Shown: positions 49,363 to 58,609, numbered from the stretch's first letter. The stretch is 64,000 bases of DNA from Amycolatopsis dendrobii (GCF_014145675.1 NZ_JACGZW010000003.1:496001-560000), one strand, 5' to 3'. Numbers and translations are program-made. The notes: generated from the letters alone by a model not told the origin.

Positions 49363-49713
49363 TCAGAAGACGTCGCGCCCGGCCTGCACGCGGTGGGTCA
49401 CCCGGCGCTCGACGACGAACGACACGAACGGAACGCAGCCGGCCAGCAGCACCAGGACGGTGCTCTTGATCGACCAGCGGGCCTTGATCGCGAGGTCGAT
49501 GGTGAGCACCAGGTAGATCATGTAGAGCACGCCGTGGATCGGCGAGTACACCTGCGCGGGCGCGGCGTTGCCGAAGCCGTACTCGATGATCATGGTGGCG
49601 CACAGCGCGAGCAGGCCGACACCGGTCACGTACGCGCTGGCCCGGAACCGGGTCAGCGAGCCGGACACCTTCGACTGGCGAGCAGGTGCGGCACCGTCGG
49701 TGCTGGTCGTCAT
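49363..49713 (-). CDS. DUF3817 membrane protein
   Basis: 116 aa with about three membrane helices. FRASAYVTGVGLLALCATMI and PIHGVLYMIYLVLTIDLA are DUF3817 signatures. Function unknown. ATG at 49,713; follows the next gene in the same direction by 26 nt. Confidence 0.87.
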   Translation of the reverse strand: MTTSTDGAAPARQSKVSGSLTRFRASAYVTGVGLLALCATMIIEYGFGNAAPAQVYSPIHGVLYMIYLVLTIDLAIKARWSIKSTVLVLLAGCVPFVSFVVERRVTHRVQAGRDVF

Positions 49714-49739
49714 GGGAGCGTCCTCACTTCCGCGGGCGT

Positions 49740-50132
49740 TCAGGACTGCTGGTCGCGGGCGTTGAGCTCGCGCAGGTAGCGGTTGTAGGCGGCGAGTTCG
49801 TCGTCTTCTTCGACGGGAGCCGCGGCCGGTCGCGGGGCGGGCACGCGAACCGGGGCCGGAGCGGGCTGTTCGGGCTGTTCGGGCTGCCCGGCGGCTTCCT
49901 CTTCGCGTTCGCGCAGCTTCTTGATGCGCCAGAACATGAACGCGGGGAAAAGCCCGAAAAGCGGCCATTGCAGCACGTAGCCGAGGTTCTGGAAGGTGCC
50001 GGTGGCGGACGTGAACCGGTCCCACTGCCACCAGGCCAGCCCGCAGCACAACGCCAGGCTCACGACGCTCGTGGCGACGATCATGAGCCGGCGCCCGAGC
50101 GGGGACGCGGCCGGGCCGGGATCTGCAGGCAC
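49740..50132 (-). CDS. Actinobacterial two-helix membrane protein (unknown)
   Basis: 130 aa with two transmembrane segments (about 19-34 and 46-64; LALCCGLAWWQWDRF, WPLFGLFPAFMFW) and a cytoplasmic Pro/Glu-rich tail ending in AAYNRYLRELNARDQQS. Frequently seen next to DUF3817 genes in actinobacteria. The start (GTG 50,132) is uncertain. Confidence 0.7.
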   Translation of the reverse strand: MPADPGPAASPLGRRLMIVATSVVSLALCCGLAWWQWDRFTSATGTFQNLGYVLQWPLFGLFPAFMFWRIKKLREREEEAAGQPEQPEQPAPAPVRVPAPRPAAAPVEEDDELAAYNRYLRELNARDQQS

Positions 50133-50318
50133 GGTATCGACGCTAGCACTGGCCGGAGAGGGCGATGCTGAGAGGCGGCGAGGTCGTGACCGGGGCCCCA
50201 CCCGGCGCTCGCGGCCGGATTCGCCAGGTGGCCGGCACCGGGCCGACGTCAAGCCGCCCCCGCACACCCTGGTCGCGCGCCGGACCGCCTCCGCCCCGCG
50301 ACCCGACCCGACCAAACA

Positions 50319-50562
50319 CCCCCAATGCCACATTCGGTGCATGTCACGCACCCAATGCCGCATTCGGTGCGTCGGACGCACCCAACGCCACATTGGGGCG
50401 CGTGCCGGACGGCGGCGGGTGTGGTCCGCGAAGGTTCCCCTCGCGGACCGGCGGCGGTACGTGAGGGGAACCCTGCGGGAATCAGAGTCCGTGACAGACC
50501 GGCCGCGAGACGCGAGGAGAACGCTGCGGGAACCCAAGTCCGCGAGGGGACCCCTCACGGAC
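50319..50562. repeat. Partial copy C of the composite element
   Basis: Three CCCAATG-type iterons at 50,319-50,400, then at 50,425-50,562 the GAATCAGAGTCC block and a diverged second copy of it. It lies 33 nt after the transglycosylase stop codon, oriented relative to that gene as copies A and B are to theirs. The spacer and the long hairpin are missing. Confidence 0.8.
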
Positions 50563-50595
50563 CGGCGGCCGGGAAGCAGCGGGTGGCCCGGAGCG

Positions 50596-51528
50596 TCAGC
50601 CCGCTTGCACCTTCTGCGCCGCCTTCGCGTAGCCGTCGGCGAGGCCGAAGACCTTCTGCGCGTACTCCGTCGAGTTGTTGTACGACAGGATGCCCGCCCA
50701 CCAACCCGCCGGGCTGGCCATGTCGCGGCCGCCCGCGCACAGGTAGCGGGCGGCGGTGAGGGCGGCGTCGTCGATCTGCTGCGGGTCGGCGCGGCCGTCG
50801 CCGGTCGCGTCCGACGCCCATTTCCGCCAGGTGCCGGGGATGAACTGCATCGGGCCGACCGCGCGGTCCGCGACCGGGTCGCCGTCGAGCTGGCCGCCGT
50901 CGGTGTCGCTGATCGCGCGGACTCCGGAGGAACCGTCGAGCGGGACGCCGATGATCGGCTTCGACGGGCGGCCGTCCGCGCCGAGGACCGCTCCGCCGTA
51001 CTGGCCGTGGTTGGACTCGATGCGGCCGATGCCGGCGAGCGTCGCCCAGGAGATGTGGCAGCCGCGGTCGACCTCGCGCATCGCGAGTTCCGCGTTGCCG
51101 TACGCGCGCACCGCCCTCGCCGGGATGCCGGTGACCGGCGCGACCTTGTCCGCCCAGGCCTGCAACGGGTCGCCGCCGGCCGGGCGCGCCGACTGCGGCG
51201 CGGTGCCCTGGTCCGCGGCCCCGCCCGCGACGACGGCGCTGACCGGCGCGATCGAACCGGGTTTGACGTCGACCGCCTTGACGCTCAGCGCCGGGATGTC
51301 GGTCGTGGTCGGGCTGGCCTGCGGGGCGGCCGCCCTGGTGACGATCCAGACCCCGCCGCCCGCGACCGCGAGCACCGCGACGACGACGGCGAGCCGCACC
51401 GCGAGCGCGGCGCCATGACCGCGGCGGGCGGGCGAGGGGGCGGCAGCGGAAGCCGCGGTCTCGTCCCCGGTCCGCGCGGTGTCGGGGGTCTGTCCGGTGG
51501 CGGGCACGAAACTCCGGTCCTCCAGCAT
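50596..51528 (-). CDS. Membrane-anchored lytic murein transglycosylase
   Basis: 310 aa. N-terminal cytoplasmic segment, one TM helix (about 42-65), linker, then a transglycosylase (SLT_2/MltB-like) domain with the catalytic Glu171 in IGRIESNHG and the GPMQFIPGTW motif. Cleaves peptidoglycan glycan strands. ATG 51,528; the longer frame to 51,579 lacks a better signal. Confidence 0.9.
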   Translation of the reverse strand: MLEDRSFVPATGQTPDTARTGDETAASAAAPSPARRGHGAALAVRLAVVVAVLAVAGGGVWIVTRAAAPQASPTTTDIPALSVKAVDVKPGSIAPVSAVVAGGAADQGTAPQSARPAGGDPLQAWADKVAPVTGIPARAVRAYGNAELAMREVDRGCHISWATLAGIGRIESNHGQYGGAVLGADGRPSKPIIGVPLDGSSGVRAISDTDGGQLDGDPVADRAVGPMQFIPGTWRKWASDATGDGRADPQQIDDAALTAARYLCAGGRDMASPAGWWAGILSYNNSTEYAQKVFGLADGYAKAAQKVQAG

Positions 51529-52023
51529 GGCTTGGGGTTCGCAACACACAACGAGCCCGCGCAGGTTAGCGTTACGCACGCATCGCCATGGTCCCCGCCA
51601 CGCCGGTTCACCCGGCCGGGTAATCCGGTCCCGTCAGGTGGACGGTCTTCGCCGCACAAACACCACAAGCCCCATGCCGGGGCGGGTGCGCGGCGGTTCG
51701 CCGACCGGCCGTGCCAGCAGACTTCCGCTGCGCTCAGACCGCTGATGTCGTGGCGACCCCGCCAGAGAAAAACGTCCGCCGCATGCGGCTTCCGGCACGC
51801 CCGATCAGGACATGCCTTCCACCGCACCGCAGCGGGCGCTTCGCCGTGTTGCCTGGCCGATTCGCCGACCAGGCAACACAGCTGTCAAACAGGCTTCTTC
51901 TTCCGCGCGGAGCCGCGCGAAACCAAGTATCCGGCGACCCTGAGGCGGCGAACGATCAGACGCGACTTCCGTCGTCCAAGCCGCACGAAGCAAGCCGCCC
52001 GGCAAAGCCGAAGCGACGAACGA
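51529..52023. other. Intergenic with degenerate repeats of a gene end
   Basis: 495 bp without a gene. Between about 51,885 and 52,075 three related segments occur, containing CAGGCTTCTTCTTCCGCG, CAGACGCGACTTCC and CAGGCAGGCTTCTGCTGCC. The last is the 3' end of the gene at 52,024, so the other two look like decayed duplications of it. Confidence 0.5.
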
Positions 52024-52506
52024 TCAGGCAGGCTTCTGCTGCCGCGCCAACCGCGCGACGCACCACGCGGGCGCGCTGCCGCGGCGGAGGTGCTGCAGCA
52101 CCGTCATCGGGCCGAGCCGGCGGGCGAGGTCGGACGGTGCGAGACCGGCCGCCCGGTAGTCGAGGGCACGCTGGTCCAGCGGGCTGATCCCGGCGTCCCA
52201 CCACTGTTCGGCCTCGGCGACGTCGCCGACCATCTGCCACCAGCCCGCGGCGGCGACGAGCAGTTCTTCCGGAACCTCCGGCAGCCGGGCGCGCATCGCG
52301 TCGAGGTAGCCGGGGTCGGCGGCCTCGACCGGGGCCCAGCGGGCGGGTCCGGACCGGGCGCGCTGGCCGGGGATGCCGGGCGGAGCGGCCGGCGCGTCGG
52401 CCAGCCAGGCCGAGGCGATGCGGTCGACCTCCTGCTCCTCAGGGGTCTTCTCGCGCTCGGCCGACCACTGCCGGATCAACGCGTCCACTCCGGGATCTCC
52501 GGTCAT
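52024..52506 (-). CDS. Hypothetical protein
   Basis: 160 aa acidic, Ala- and Trp-rich protein without signal peptide or membrane segment; no recognised domain. VDALIRQWSAEREKTPEEQEVDRIA (about 6-30) and AEQWWDAGISPLDQRALDYR (about 102-121) are the most structured parts. ATG at 52,506 follows GAGGAGG. Ends in RLARQQKPA, the part apparently duplicated downstream. Confidence 0.72.
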   Translation of the reverse strand: MTGDPGVDALIRQWSAEREKTPEEQEVDRIASAWLADAPAAPPGIPGQRARSGPARWAPVEAADPGYLDAMRARLPEVPEELLVAAAGWWQMVGDVAEAEQWWDAGISPLDQRALDYRAAGLAPSDLARRLGPMTVLQHLRRGSAPAWCVARLARQQKPA

Positions 52507-52845
52507 CCCTGCCTCCTCATCGGTCCCCGACGGGCAGGCATTTCGACCGCCTGCCCCGTTGCGCGTCCACGATTGGCTCCCCACGCGTGACCGGGCCGAA
52601 AACCCGCCGTGACCCGGTTCCCGGGGGACCGGAGAACCGGCTGATCACGCAATGTGAGCACCGTAGGGCGGCACCCGCTTTCTCCGCCATACCCCGGACC
52701 CCGGAAATTCCGTGACCAGGCGGTTTTATGGGCCAATCCACCCGGATGGTCGAGCGAAGTGCCCGAATCCCGGGATCCGGTGACAAAGCGTGACTAGTTG
52801 GCCGGACGGGCGCGCGGGGGCGGTCCGGCGAGCGGGAAACCGGGG
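52507..52845. other. Intergenic region, no feature seen
   Basis: 339 bp upstream of the 52,024-52,506 gene and downstream of the small membrane protein. Slightly less GC-rich near GGTTTTATGGGCCAATCC (about 52,721-52,738). No gene or clear terminator recognised. Confidence 0.5.
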
Positions 52846-53013
52846 TCAGGCGAAGAGGCTCTTGAAGAAGGTGACGATCGCTTCGGCGCCGTCCTTGAGC
52901 CAGCCGAGCACGCGGTGCACGAAGGCCGCGGAGTTGGTGGGCTGCGTGATCAGGAAGAACAGCACGAGCGCGACCACTCCGACGACGACGATCTTCTTCA
53001 GGCCGCTCGACAT
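52846..53013 (-). CDS. 55-aa single-helix membrane protein
   Basis: A short gene with GGAGGGGAAC before its ATG at 53,013 and TGA at 52,846. Sequence: MSSGLKK, then a hydrophobic helix IVVVGVVALVLFFLI (8-22), then an amphipathic part with VLGWLKDGAEAIVTFFKSLFA. Small proteins of this kind occur widely in actinobacteria; function unknown. Confidence 0.75.
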   Translation of the reverse strand: MSSGLKKIVVVGVVALVLFFLITQPTNSAAFVHRVLGWLKDGAEAIVTFFKSLFA

Positions 53014-53209
53014 GGTTTCGTTCCCCTCCGCTCCCCCGGCGCCCGGTCGGACGCCCGCCCCGCCTCGGCAGAGTCGGCTCCCACTGTAGTGACGACACGC
53101 CGGAATGGCCCGTCGCAGGCCCCGATCCAGCCAGAAAGCTCACGGCTGGGTGACCCCGGTCACCATCGGGTGAGCCGGGCCTGGCGGCCGCCCCCGGTAC
53201 GCTCCGGCG

Positions 53210-53731
53210 ATGGACGACGGCCCAGTGACTCTCCGCCCGGTGCGCGAGTCCGACCTCGGTCTGCTGGAGGCGCTGACCAACGACCCGGAGACGGTCGGCG
53301 AGCACCAGTGGTTCGGCTGGCACGATCCCGGCTACGTCCGGCGGCTCTGGCGCGAAAACGGCATGCTGACCACCGACAACGGCATGCTCGTCCCCACGCT
53401 CGACGAACGCCCGCTCGGGCTCGTTTCGTGGCATCGCACGCGGACCGGCCCGCACACCTACTGCTGGAACATCGGCATGGTCCTGCTGCCGGAGGCGCGC
53501 GGGCACGGCCTCGGCGCGCAGGCGCAGCGGCAGCTCGTGCGCTACCTGTTCGCGCACACGCAGTTCAACCGCGTCGAAGCCAGCACCGAGGCCGGCAACC
53601 GGGCCGGGCAGCGTTCGCTGGAGAAGGCCGGATTCACCCGCGAGGGGATCCTGCGCGGGTTCGATTTCCGCGACGGGCAGTGGCGCGACCACATCCTCTA
53701 CTCGGTGATCCGGTCCGATCTGCCGTTGTGA
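53210..53731 (+). CDS. GNAT family N-acetyltransferase
   Basis: 173 aa GNAT of the RimJ/RimL-like type. VTLRPVRESDLGLLEAL at the N-terminus, acetyl-CoA loop LLPEARGHGLGAQAQRQL (about 87-104) and NRAGQRSLEKAGFTREG near 129-145. Substrate unknown. Confidence 0.9.
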   Translation: MDDGPVTLRPVRESDLGLLEALTNDPETVGEHQWFGWHDPGYVRRLWRENGMLTTDNGMLVPTLDERPLGLVSWHRTRTGPHTYCWNIGMVLLPEARGHGLGAQAQRQLVRYLFAHTQFNRVEASTEAGNRAGQRSLEKAGFTREGILRGFDFRDGQWRDHILYSVIRSDLPL

Positions 53732-53740
53732 CAGCAGGCG

Positions 53741-54883
53741 TCACAAAACCGCGCCAGCCTCCCGCAGCGCCGCGACCCCGGCGTCGTCGTAGCCCAGCTC
53801 CGCCAGCACTTCCGCGGTGTCCGCGCCCTTCTCGTGCGGTGCTTCCGGCGTGGCCGCGGGCGTGCGGTCGAACCGCGGCGCCGGAGCGGGCTGCACCGTG
53901 CCGCCGATGTCCACGAACGTCCCGCGTGCCGCGTTCTGCGGATGCTCGGCGGCCTCCCACGGCGACAGCACGGCGGTGAGACACGCGTCGGTGCCCTCCG
54001 CCCGCGCGACCAGTTCGTCACGCGTGAACCGGCCGACCGCCTCCTCGATGATCTTGCGCAGCCGCGGCCACTCGCGCAGGTCCAAGTGGAACGGCAGGTC
54101 TTCGTTCTCCAGCCCGAGCACCTTGACCAGGTCGGCCCAGAACCGCATCTCGATCGCGCCGATGGCGACGTACTTGCCGTCCGCGGTCTCGTAGGTGTCG
54201 TAGAACGGGGCGCCGCCGTCGAGGAGGTTCTCGCCGCGCTCCCCCGGCCACACGCCCGCCGCGCGCATGCCGTGCAGGCTCGTGGTCAGCAGCGCCGCGC
54301 CTTCCACCATCGAAGCGTCCACGACCTGGCCGCGTCCGGACGTCGTGCGCTCGTGCAGCGCGGCCAGCACGCCCATCGCGAGCATCAGGCCGCCTCCGCC
54401 GAAGTCGCCGACCAGGTTGAGCGGCGGCACCGGACGCTCGCCCGCCCGGCCGATCGGGTCGAGCGCGCCGGCGACGCCGATGTAGTTGATGTCGTGCCCG
54501 GCCGCCGACGCGAGCGGACCGTCCTGGCCCCAGCCGGTCATCCGGCCGTACACGAGCCGCGGGTTGCGCGCGTGCACCTGTTCCGGCCCGATGCCCATCC
54601 GTTCCGCGACACCCGGCCGGAAGCCTTCGATCAGCACGTCGGCGCGTTCGGCCAGCTTCAGCACGAGCTCGACGCCCTCGGGCGTTTTCGTGTTCACCCC
54701 GACCGAGCGCCTGCCGCGGGCGAGCGGGTCGTTCGGGATGCCGAGCACGTCGGCGCCCGGGGTGGCGCGGTCGACGCGGATCACGTCGGCGCCGAGGTCG
54801 GCCAGGATCATGCAGGCGAACGGAGCCGGCGCGAGCCCGGCCAGCTCCACCACCCGCAGCCCGGCCAGCGGACCTTGTTTCAC
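53741..54883 (-). CDS. mcr: Alpha-methylacyl-CoA racemase (CaiB/BaiF family)
   Basis: 380 aa family III CoA-transferase fold. The racemase residues of M. tuberculosis MCR have counterparts: His130 (AAGHDINY) and Asp160 (LVGDFGGGG). Inverts the 2-methyl centre of branched acyl-CoAs, including C25 of sterol side chains. GTG at 54,883 chosen for the AAAGGAC upstream; TTG at 54,904 is an alternative. Lies 27 nt after the acyl-CoA dehydrogenase, same operon. Confidence 0.88.
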   Translation of the reverse strand: MKQGPLAGLRVVELAGLAPAPFACMILADLGADVIRVDRATPGADVLGIPNDPLARGRRSVGVNTKTPEGVELVLKLAERADVLIEGFRPGVAERMGIGPEQVHARNPRLVYGRMTGWGQDGPLASAAGHDINYIGVAGALDPIGRAGERPVPPLNLVGDFGGGGLMLAMGVLAALHERTTSGRGQVVDASMVEGAALLTTSLHGMRAAGVWPGERGENLLDGGAPFYDTYETADGKYVAIGAIEMRFWADLVKVLGLENEDLPFHLDLREWPRLRKIIEEAVGRFTRDELVARAEGTDACLTAVLSPWEAAEHPQNAARGTFVDIGGTVQPAPAPRFDRTPAATPEAPHEKGADTAEVLAELGYDDAGVAALREAGAVL

Positions 54884-54910
54884 GGGGAAGTCCTTTCGCA
54901 GCAACCGGTT

Positions 54911-56062
54911 TCAGAGCGTGCGGGAGATGATTTCCTTCATGATCTCGCTGGTGCCGCCGAAGATCCGCGAGATCCGCACGTCCGCCCAGGCCCGCGCGAT
55001 CGGGTACTCGGTCATGTAGCCGTAGCCGCCGAACAGCTGGAGACAGTCGTCCACGACCTTGTTCACCCGCTCGGTCGTCCACAGTTTCGCCATGGCCGCG
55101 CCCTGGACGTCGAGTTCGCCGCGCAGATGCCGTTCGATGCACTGGTCGAGGAACGCGCGCGACACCGCGGCTTCCGTCGCCGCCTCGGCGAGCTTGAACT
55201 TCGTGTTCTGGAAGTTGAAGATCGGGCGGCCGAACGCCGTGCGTTCCTTGGTGTAGTCGATGGTCAGGTTCACCGCGGCCTCCAGGCCGGCCACCGCGGT
55301 CACGGCGATGATCAGCCGTTCCTGCGGCAGCTGCAGCATCAGCTGGACGAAGCCCTGTCCCTCGGCGTCGCCGAGCAGGTTCGCGGCGGGCACGCGGACG
55401 TCGTCGAAGAACAGCTCGGCGGTGTCCTGGCCCTTGAGCCCGACCTTGTCGAGCACGCGGCCGCGGCGGAAGCCGGGGGTATTGGTCTCGACCACGATCA
55501 GCGAGACGCCCTGCGCGCCGGCGTCCGGGTCGGTCTTGCACGCGACCACGACGAGGTCGGAGTGAAAACCGTTGGTGATGAAGGTTTTCGCGCCGTTGAT
55601 GACGTAGTGGTCGCCGTCGCGGACCGCGCGCGTCTTGATGTTCTGGAGGTCTGAACCAGTGCCCGGCTCGGTCATCGCGACCGCGCCGACCATCTCGCCG
55701 GTGGCCATCTTCGGCAGCCACTCGCGCTTCTTTTCCTCCGACGCGTACGCCAGGATGTAGTGCGCGACGATTCCACTGTGGACGGTGACGCCCCAAGCGC
55801 TGTCCCCGGCCCGGGCCTGCTCCTCGTACAGCACGGCTTCGTGCGCGAAGGTGCCGCCGCCCCCGCCGTACTCCTCCGGGATCGACAGGCACAGCAGGCC
55901 GAGCTCGCCCGCCTTGGTCCAGATTTCCCGGTCGAGCTTCTTCTCCGCCGCCCAGCGCTCCTGGTTCGGCACGAATTCCTTCTGCAGGAACGACCGGGCG
56001 AGCTCCCGGAGGTCTTCGAGTTCGGTGGTGCTCCACGAGCTCTTCTGGATCTGCAACGGCAC
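54911..56062 (-). CDS. Acyl-CoA dehydrogenase
   Basis: 383 aa. Motifs: VGAVAMTEPGTGSDLQNIKT (about 126-145), FITNGFHSDLVVVACKTD, RTAFGRPIFNFQNTKFKLAE (about 268-287) and IFGGTSEIMKEII at the C-terminus, with Gly where medium-chain enzymes have the catalytic Glu (EGT), so the base is probably elsewhere as in long-chain types. Co-transcribed with mcr; branched-chain or sterol-derived acyl-CoA is a plausible substrate. GTG 56,062 after GGGAGGCC. Confidence 0.9.
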   Translation of the reverse strand: MPLQIQKSSWSTTELEDLRELARSFLQKEFVPNQERWAAEKKLDREIWTKAGELGLLCLSIPEEYGGGGGTFAHEAVLYEEQARAGDSAWGVTVHSGIVAHYILAYASEEKKREWLPKMATGEMVGAVAMTEPGTGSDLQNIKTRAVRDGDHYVINGAKTFITNGFHSDLVVVACKTDPDAGAQGVSLIVVETNTPGFRRGRVLDKVGLKGQDTAELFFDDVRVPAANLLGDAEGQGFVQLMLQLPQERLIIAVTAVAGLEAAVNLTIDYTKERTAFGRPIFNFQNTKFKLAEAATEAAVSRAFLDQCIERHLRGELDVQGAAMAKLWTTERVNKVVDDCLQLFGGYGYMTEYPIARAWADVRISRIFGGTSEIMKEIISRTL

Positions 56063-56116
56063 GGCTTGGCCTCCCGCGAACTGGAAAACATGACGCTTGG
56101 CAGGTAAGTTCTAGCC

Positions 56117-56129
56117 GGAATGTACATCC
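56117..56129. promoter_or_regulatory. Possible operator between the dehydrogenase and tetR
   Basis: GGAATGTACATCC is a near-perfect inverted repeat around TGTACA in the 98-bp divergent gap. Candidate TetR site; no consensus is known to me. Confidence 0.4.
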
Positions 56130-56160
56130 CATCCGTCCGGTACGTAAAGCAGGAGCCGCG

Positions 56161-56769
56161 ATGACCGAGGTCGCCCGGGGACACCGCACCCAGGCCGAAC
56201 GCCGCGAGCAGACGCGCACCGCCCTGCTGGACGCGACGATCGACTGCCTGGTCGAGATCGGGTACTCGCGGGCATCGGTGCAGGAGATCTGCACCCGGGC
56301 AGGCGTCTCGAAGGGCGCGGTGCAGCACTACTTCGCCACGAAGGCGGAGCTCATGGCAGCAGCAGTCGAGCACCTCACCACGAAGCTGCGCACTCAGCTC
56401 GCCGCCTCGCTCGGCTCGCTGCCGGGCGGCGCGTCCGGCGTCGCGGCGGCGATCGACCTGCTGTGGGAAGGCTACTCGGGCACGCTGTCCACCGCGGTCA
56501 CCGAACTGTGGGTCGCCGCCCGCACCGACCCGGAGCTGCGCGCCGCGATCCGGCCGGTCGACCGCGCGCTGGGCCGGGCGACGCTGGAGCACATCAGCGA
56601 TGTCGCCGGCGACCTGCCGAAAGAACGCGCGGAGATGCTGTTCTGGCTCACCGTGAACCTCACCCGAGGCCTCGCCCTGGACGCCGAACTGGGCGGCGAC
56701 CCGCGTAGGCGCCGTCAGCTGCTGGAGGAGTGGAAGCGGATCGCCGTGCTGCTGTACTCGGGCGACTAG
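56161..56769 (+). CDS. TetR family regulator
   Basis: 202 aa. HTH region IGYSRASVQEICTRAGVSKGAVQHYFATK (about 38-66); C-terminal domain with ELWVAARTDPELRAAIRP. Divergent from the acyl-CoA dehydrogenase-mcr operon and likely controls it; a second palindrome follows the gene and could also involve it in control of the downstream aldehyde dehydrogenase. Confidence 0.89.
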   Translation: MTEVARGHRTQAERREQTRTALLDATIDCLVEIGYSRASVQEICTRAGVSKGAVQHYFATKAELMAAAVEHLTTKLRTQLAASLGSLPGGASGVAAAIDLLWEGYSGTLSTAVTELWVAARTDPELRAAIRPVDRALGRATLEHISDVAGDLPKERAEMLFWLTVNLTRGLALDAELGGDPRRRRQLLEEWKRIAVLLYSGD

Positions 56770-56772
56770 TGT

Positions 56773-56789
56773 CCATACCGCCGGTATGG
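56773..56789. promoter_or_regulatory. CCATACC-3 nt-GGTATGG palindrome upstream of gabD2
   Basis: A 7-bp perfect inverted repeat with a 3-nt spacer, 3 nt after the tetR stop and 47 nt before the gabD2 start. Suited to a dimeric repressor. Confidence 0.55.
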
Positions 56790-56836
56790 TGTACTCGTCG
56801 GTAACACCCGGCCCCGCACGGAAGAAGGTGCGCTCG

Positions 56837-58447
56837 ATGACGAGTACGACCCCGGCGAACCTCACCGGCCAGCCCCTGCCCGCGACCGTCGGCGGCGTAG
56901 CAGGCGCCCCGTCCGCCTCCCGCGCGGCCGCACTCGTCGCCCGCGCGACCGGCGGCGCCGACAACGCCCCGGTGCAGATGACCGCGCCCTTCACCGGCCA
57001 GCCGATCGCCTCCCTCCCCCAGGCCGACGACGCCGAGGTCCGCGCCGCCTTCGCCTCCGCCCGCGCCGCGCAACGCGAGTGGGCAGCGCTGCCGGTGGCC
57101 CGCCGTCAGCAATTCCTCGTGCGCTTGCACGACCTGGTGCTCGCGCGGCAAGCGGAGGTCCTCGACCTGGTCCAGGTCGAAGCAGGCAAGGCCCGGATCG
57201 ACGCGTTCGACGAGGTCAGCGCCACCGTGCTGGTCGCGGCTTACTACGGCAAGCACAGCGCGAAAATCCTCTCCCCGCGCCGCGCCCCCGGCGTGATCCC
57301 GGGCCTGACGCGAGCAGGAGAACTGCGGCACCCCAAGGGCGTCGTCGGCATCATCTCCCCTTGGAACTACCCGCTGGCCCTGACCGCGATGGACGTCTTC
57401 CCCGCCCTCGCCGCCGGGAACGCTGTCGTGCAGAAACCGGACAACCAAACCGCGCTCTCCGCCCTGTGGCTGCACGAACTGGCCGAGGAAGCGGGCTTGC
57501 CCTCCGGCCTGTGGCAAATCGTGCTGGGCCGAGGCTCGCAGATCGGCAATGCCCTGCTGGAAGAATGCGACTACCTGTGCTTCACCGGTTCCACTCCGAC
57601 CGGCAAGGACCTGGCAGGCCGCATCGCCCAGCGACTCACCAGCTATTCGCTGGAACTGGGCGGCAAGAACCCCATGATCGTCCTGCCGGACGCAGACATC
57701 GCCAAGACCGCCGCCGGCGCCGTCACCGCGTGCTTCTCGTCCGCGGGCCAGCTCTGCGTGTCGGTGGAGCGCATCTACGTGCACGACAGCATCCGCGAGG
57801 AGTTCACCCGGGAATTCGTGGCCAGGACAGCGGCACTGCGCCTGGGCGGTTCACTGGACTATCACGCCGGAATGGGTTCGCTGACGTCGAAGAGCCAGCT
57901 GGAAACCGTGACAGCCCACGTGGAAGACGCCCGGGCGAAAGGCGCCCGCGTACTGACCGGCGGACGCCCCCGCCCGGACCTGGGCCCGCTGTTCTACGAG
58001 CCGACGGTCCTGACAGACGTGCGCCCCGGAATGACCCCGTTCGCCTCGGAAACCTTCGGCCCGGTGGTGTCGATCTACGGATTCAGCGACGTCACCGACG
58101 CGATCGAACGAGCAAACGACACCCCATTCGGCCTGAACGCAAGCGTATGGACCAAAAACGGCCGAGCAGGCTGGGAAGTAGGCGCGCGTCTGAAGGCGGG
58201 CACGGTCAACGTCAACGAGGGCTACGCAGCAACCTTCGGAACAGTGGCGGTCCCCATGGGCGGCATGAAGGAATCCGGCGCAGGCCGCCGCAACGGCGCA
58301 GAAGGCTTGCTGAAATACACCGAACCCCAATCAATCGCCGTACAACGAGGCCTGGCCCTACGCCCGCCCAAGGGCGTACCGGGCTCCCTGTGGGCCCGCT
58401 TCATGACAGCAAGCATGAAACTCCTGCGCCACCTCCCCGGCCGCTGA
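56837..58447 (+). CDS. gabD2: Succinate-semialdehyde dehydrogenase (GabD2-like)
   Basis: 536 aa NAD(P)-dependent aldehyde dehydrogenase, long form like mycobacterial GabD2. PWNYPLALTAMDVFPALAAGN (175-195), GSTPTGK (251-257), catalytic Glu273 in LELGGKNP and nucleophile Cys307 in SAGQLC. Oxidises succinic semialdehyde or a related aldehyde. An N-terminal extension of about 45 residues is Ala/Thr-rich. ATG at 56,837. Confidence 0.88.
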   Translation: MTSTTPANLTGQPLPATVGGVAGAPSASRAAALVARATGGADNAPVQMTAPFTGQPIASLPQADDAEVRAAFASARAAQREWAALPVARRQQFLVRLHDLVLARQAEVLDLVQVEAGKARIDAFDEVSATVLVAAYYGKHSAKILSPRRAPGVIPGLTRAGELRHPKGVVGIISPWNYPLALTAMDVFPALAAGNAVVQKPDNQTALSALWLHELAEEAGLPSGLWQIVLGRGSQIGNALLEECDYLCFTGSTPTGKDLAGRIAQRLTSYSLELGGKNPMIVLPDADIAKTAAGAVTACFSSAGQLCVSVERIYVHDSIREEFTREFVARTAALRLGGSLDYHAGMGSLTSKSQLETVTAHVEDARAKGARVLTGGRPRPDLGPLFYEPTVLTDVRPGMTPFASETFGPVVSIYGFSDVTDAIERANDTPFGLNASVWTKNGRAGWEVGARLKAGTVNVNEGYAATFGTVAVPMGGMKESGAGRRNGAEGLLKYTEPQSIAVQRGLALRPPKGVPGSLWARFMTASMKLLRHLPGR

Positions 58448-58530
58448 ACCGTCCGTGAGGCCACCCTCATCGACTCTGATTCCCCCAGGGCTCCCCTCAC
58501 GACCAGCCGCCCGGCACCCGCCGAAATGCA

Positions 58531-58609
58531 CCCCAATGTGGCATTGGGTGCGTCGCATGCACCGAACGCCACATTGGGTGCATCTGACGCACCCAATGCC
58601 ACATTGGGG
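58531..58609. repeat. Tandem CCCAATG/CATTGGG palindromes in copy B
   Basis: Three iterons as in copy A, starting with CCCCAATGTGGCATTGGG and ending with CCCAATGCCACATTGGGG; the middle unit is ACCGAACGCCACATTGGG. Confidence 0.82.
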
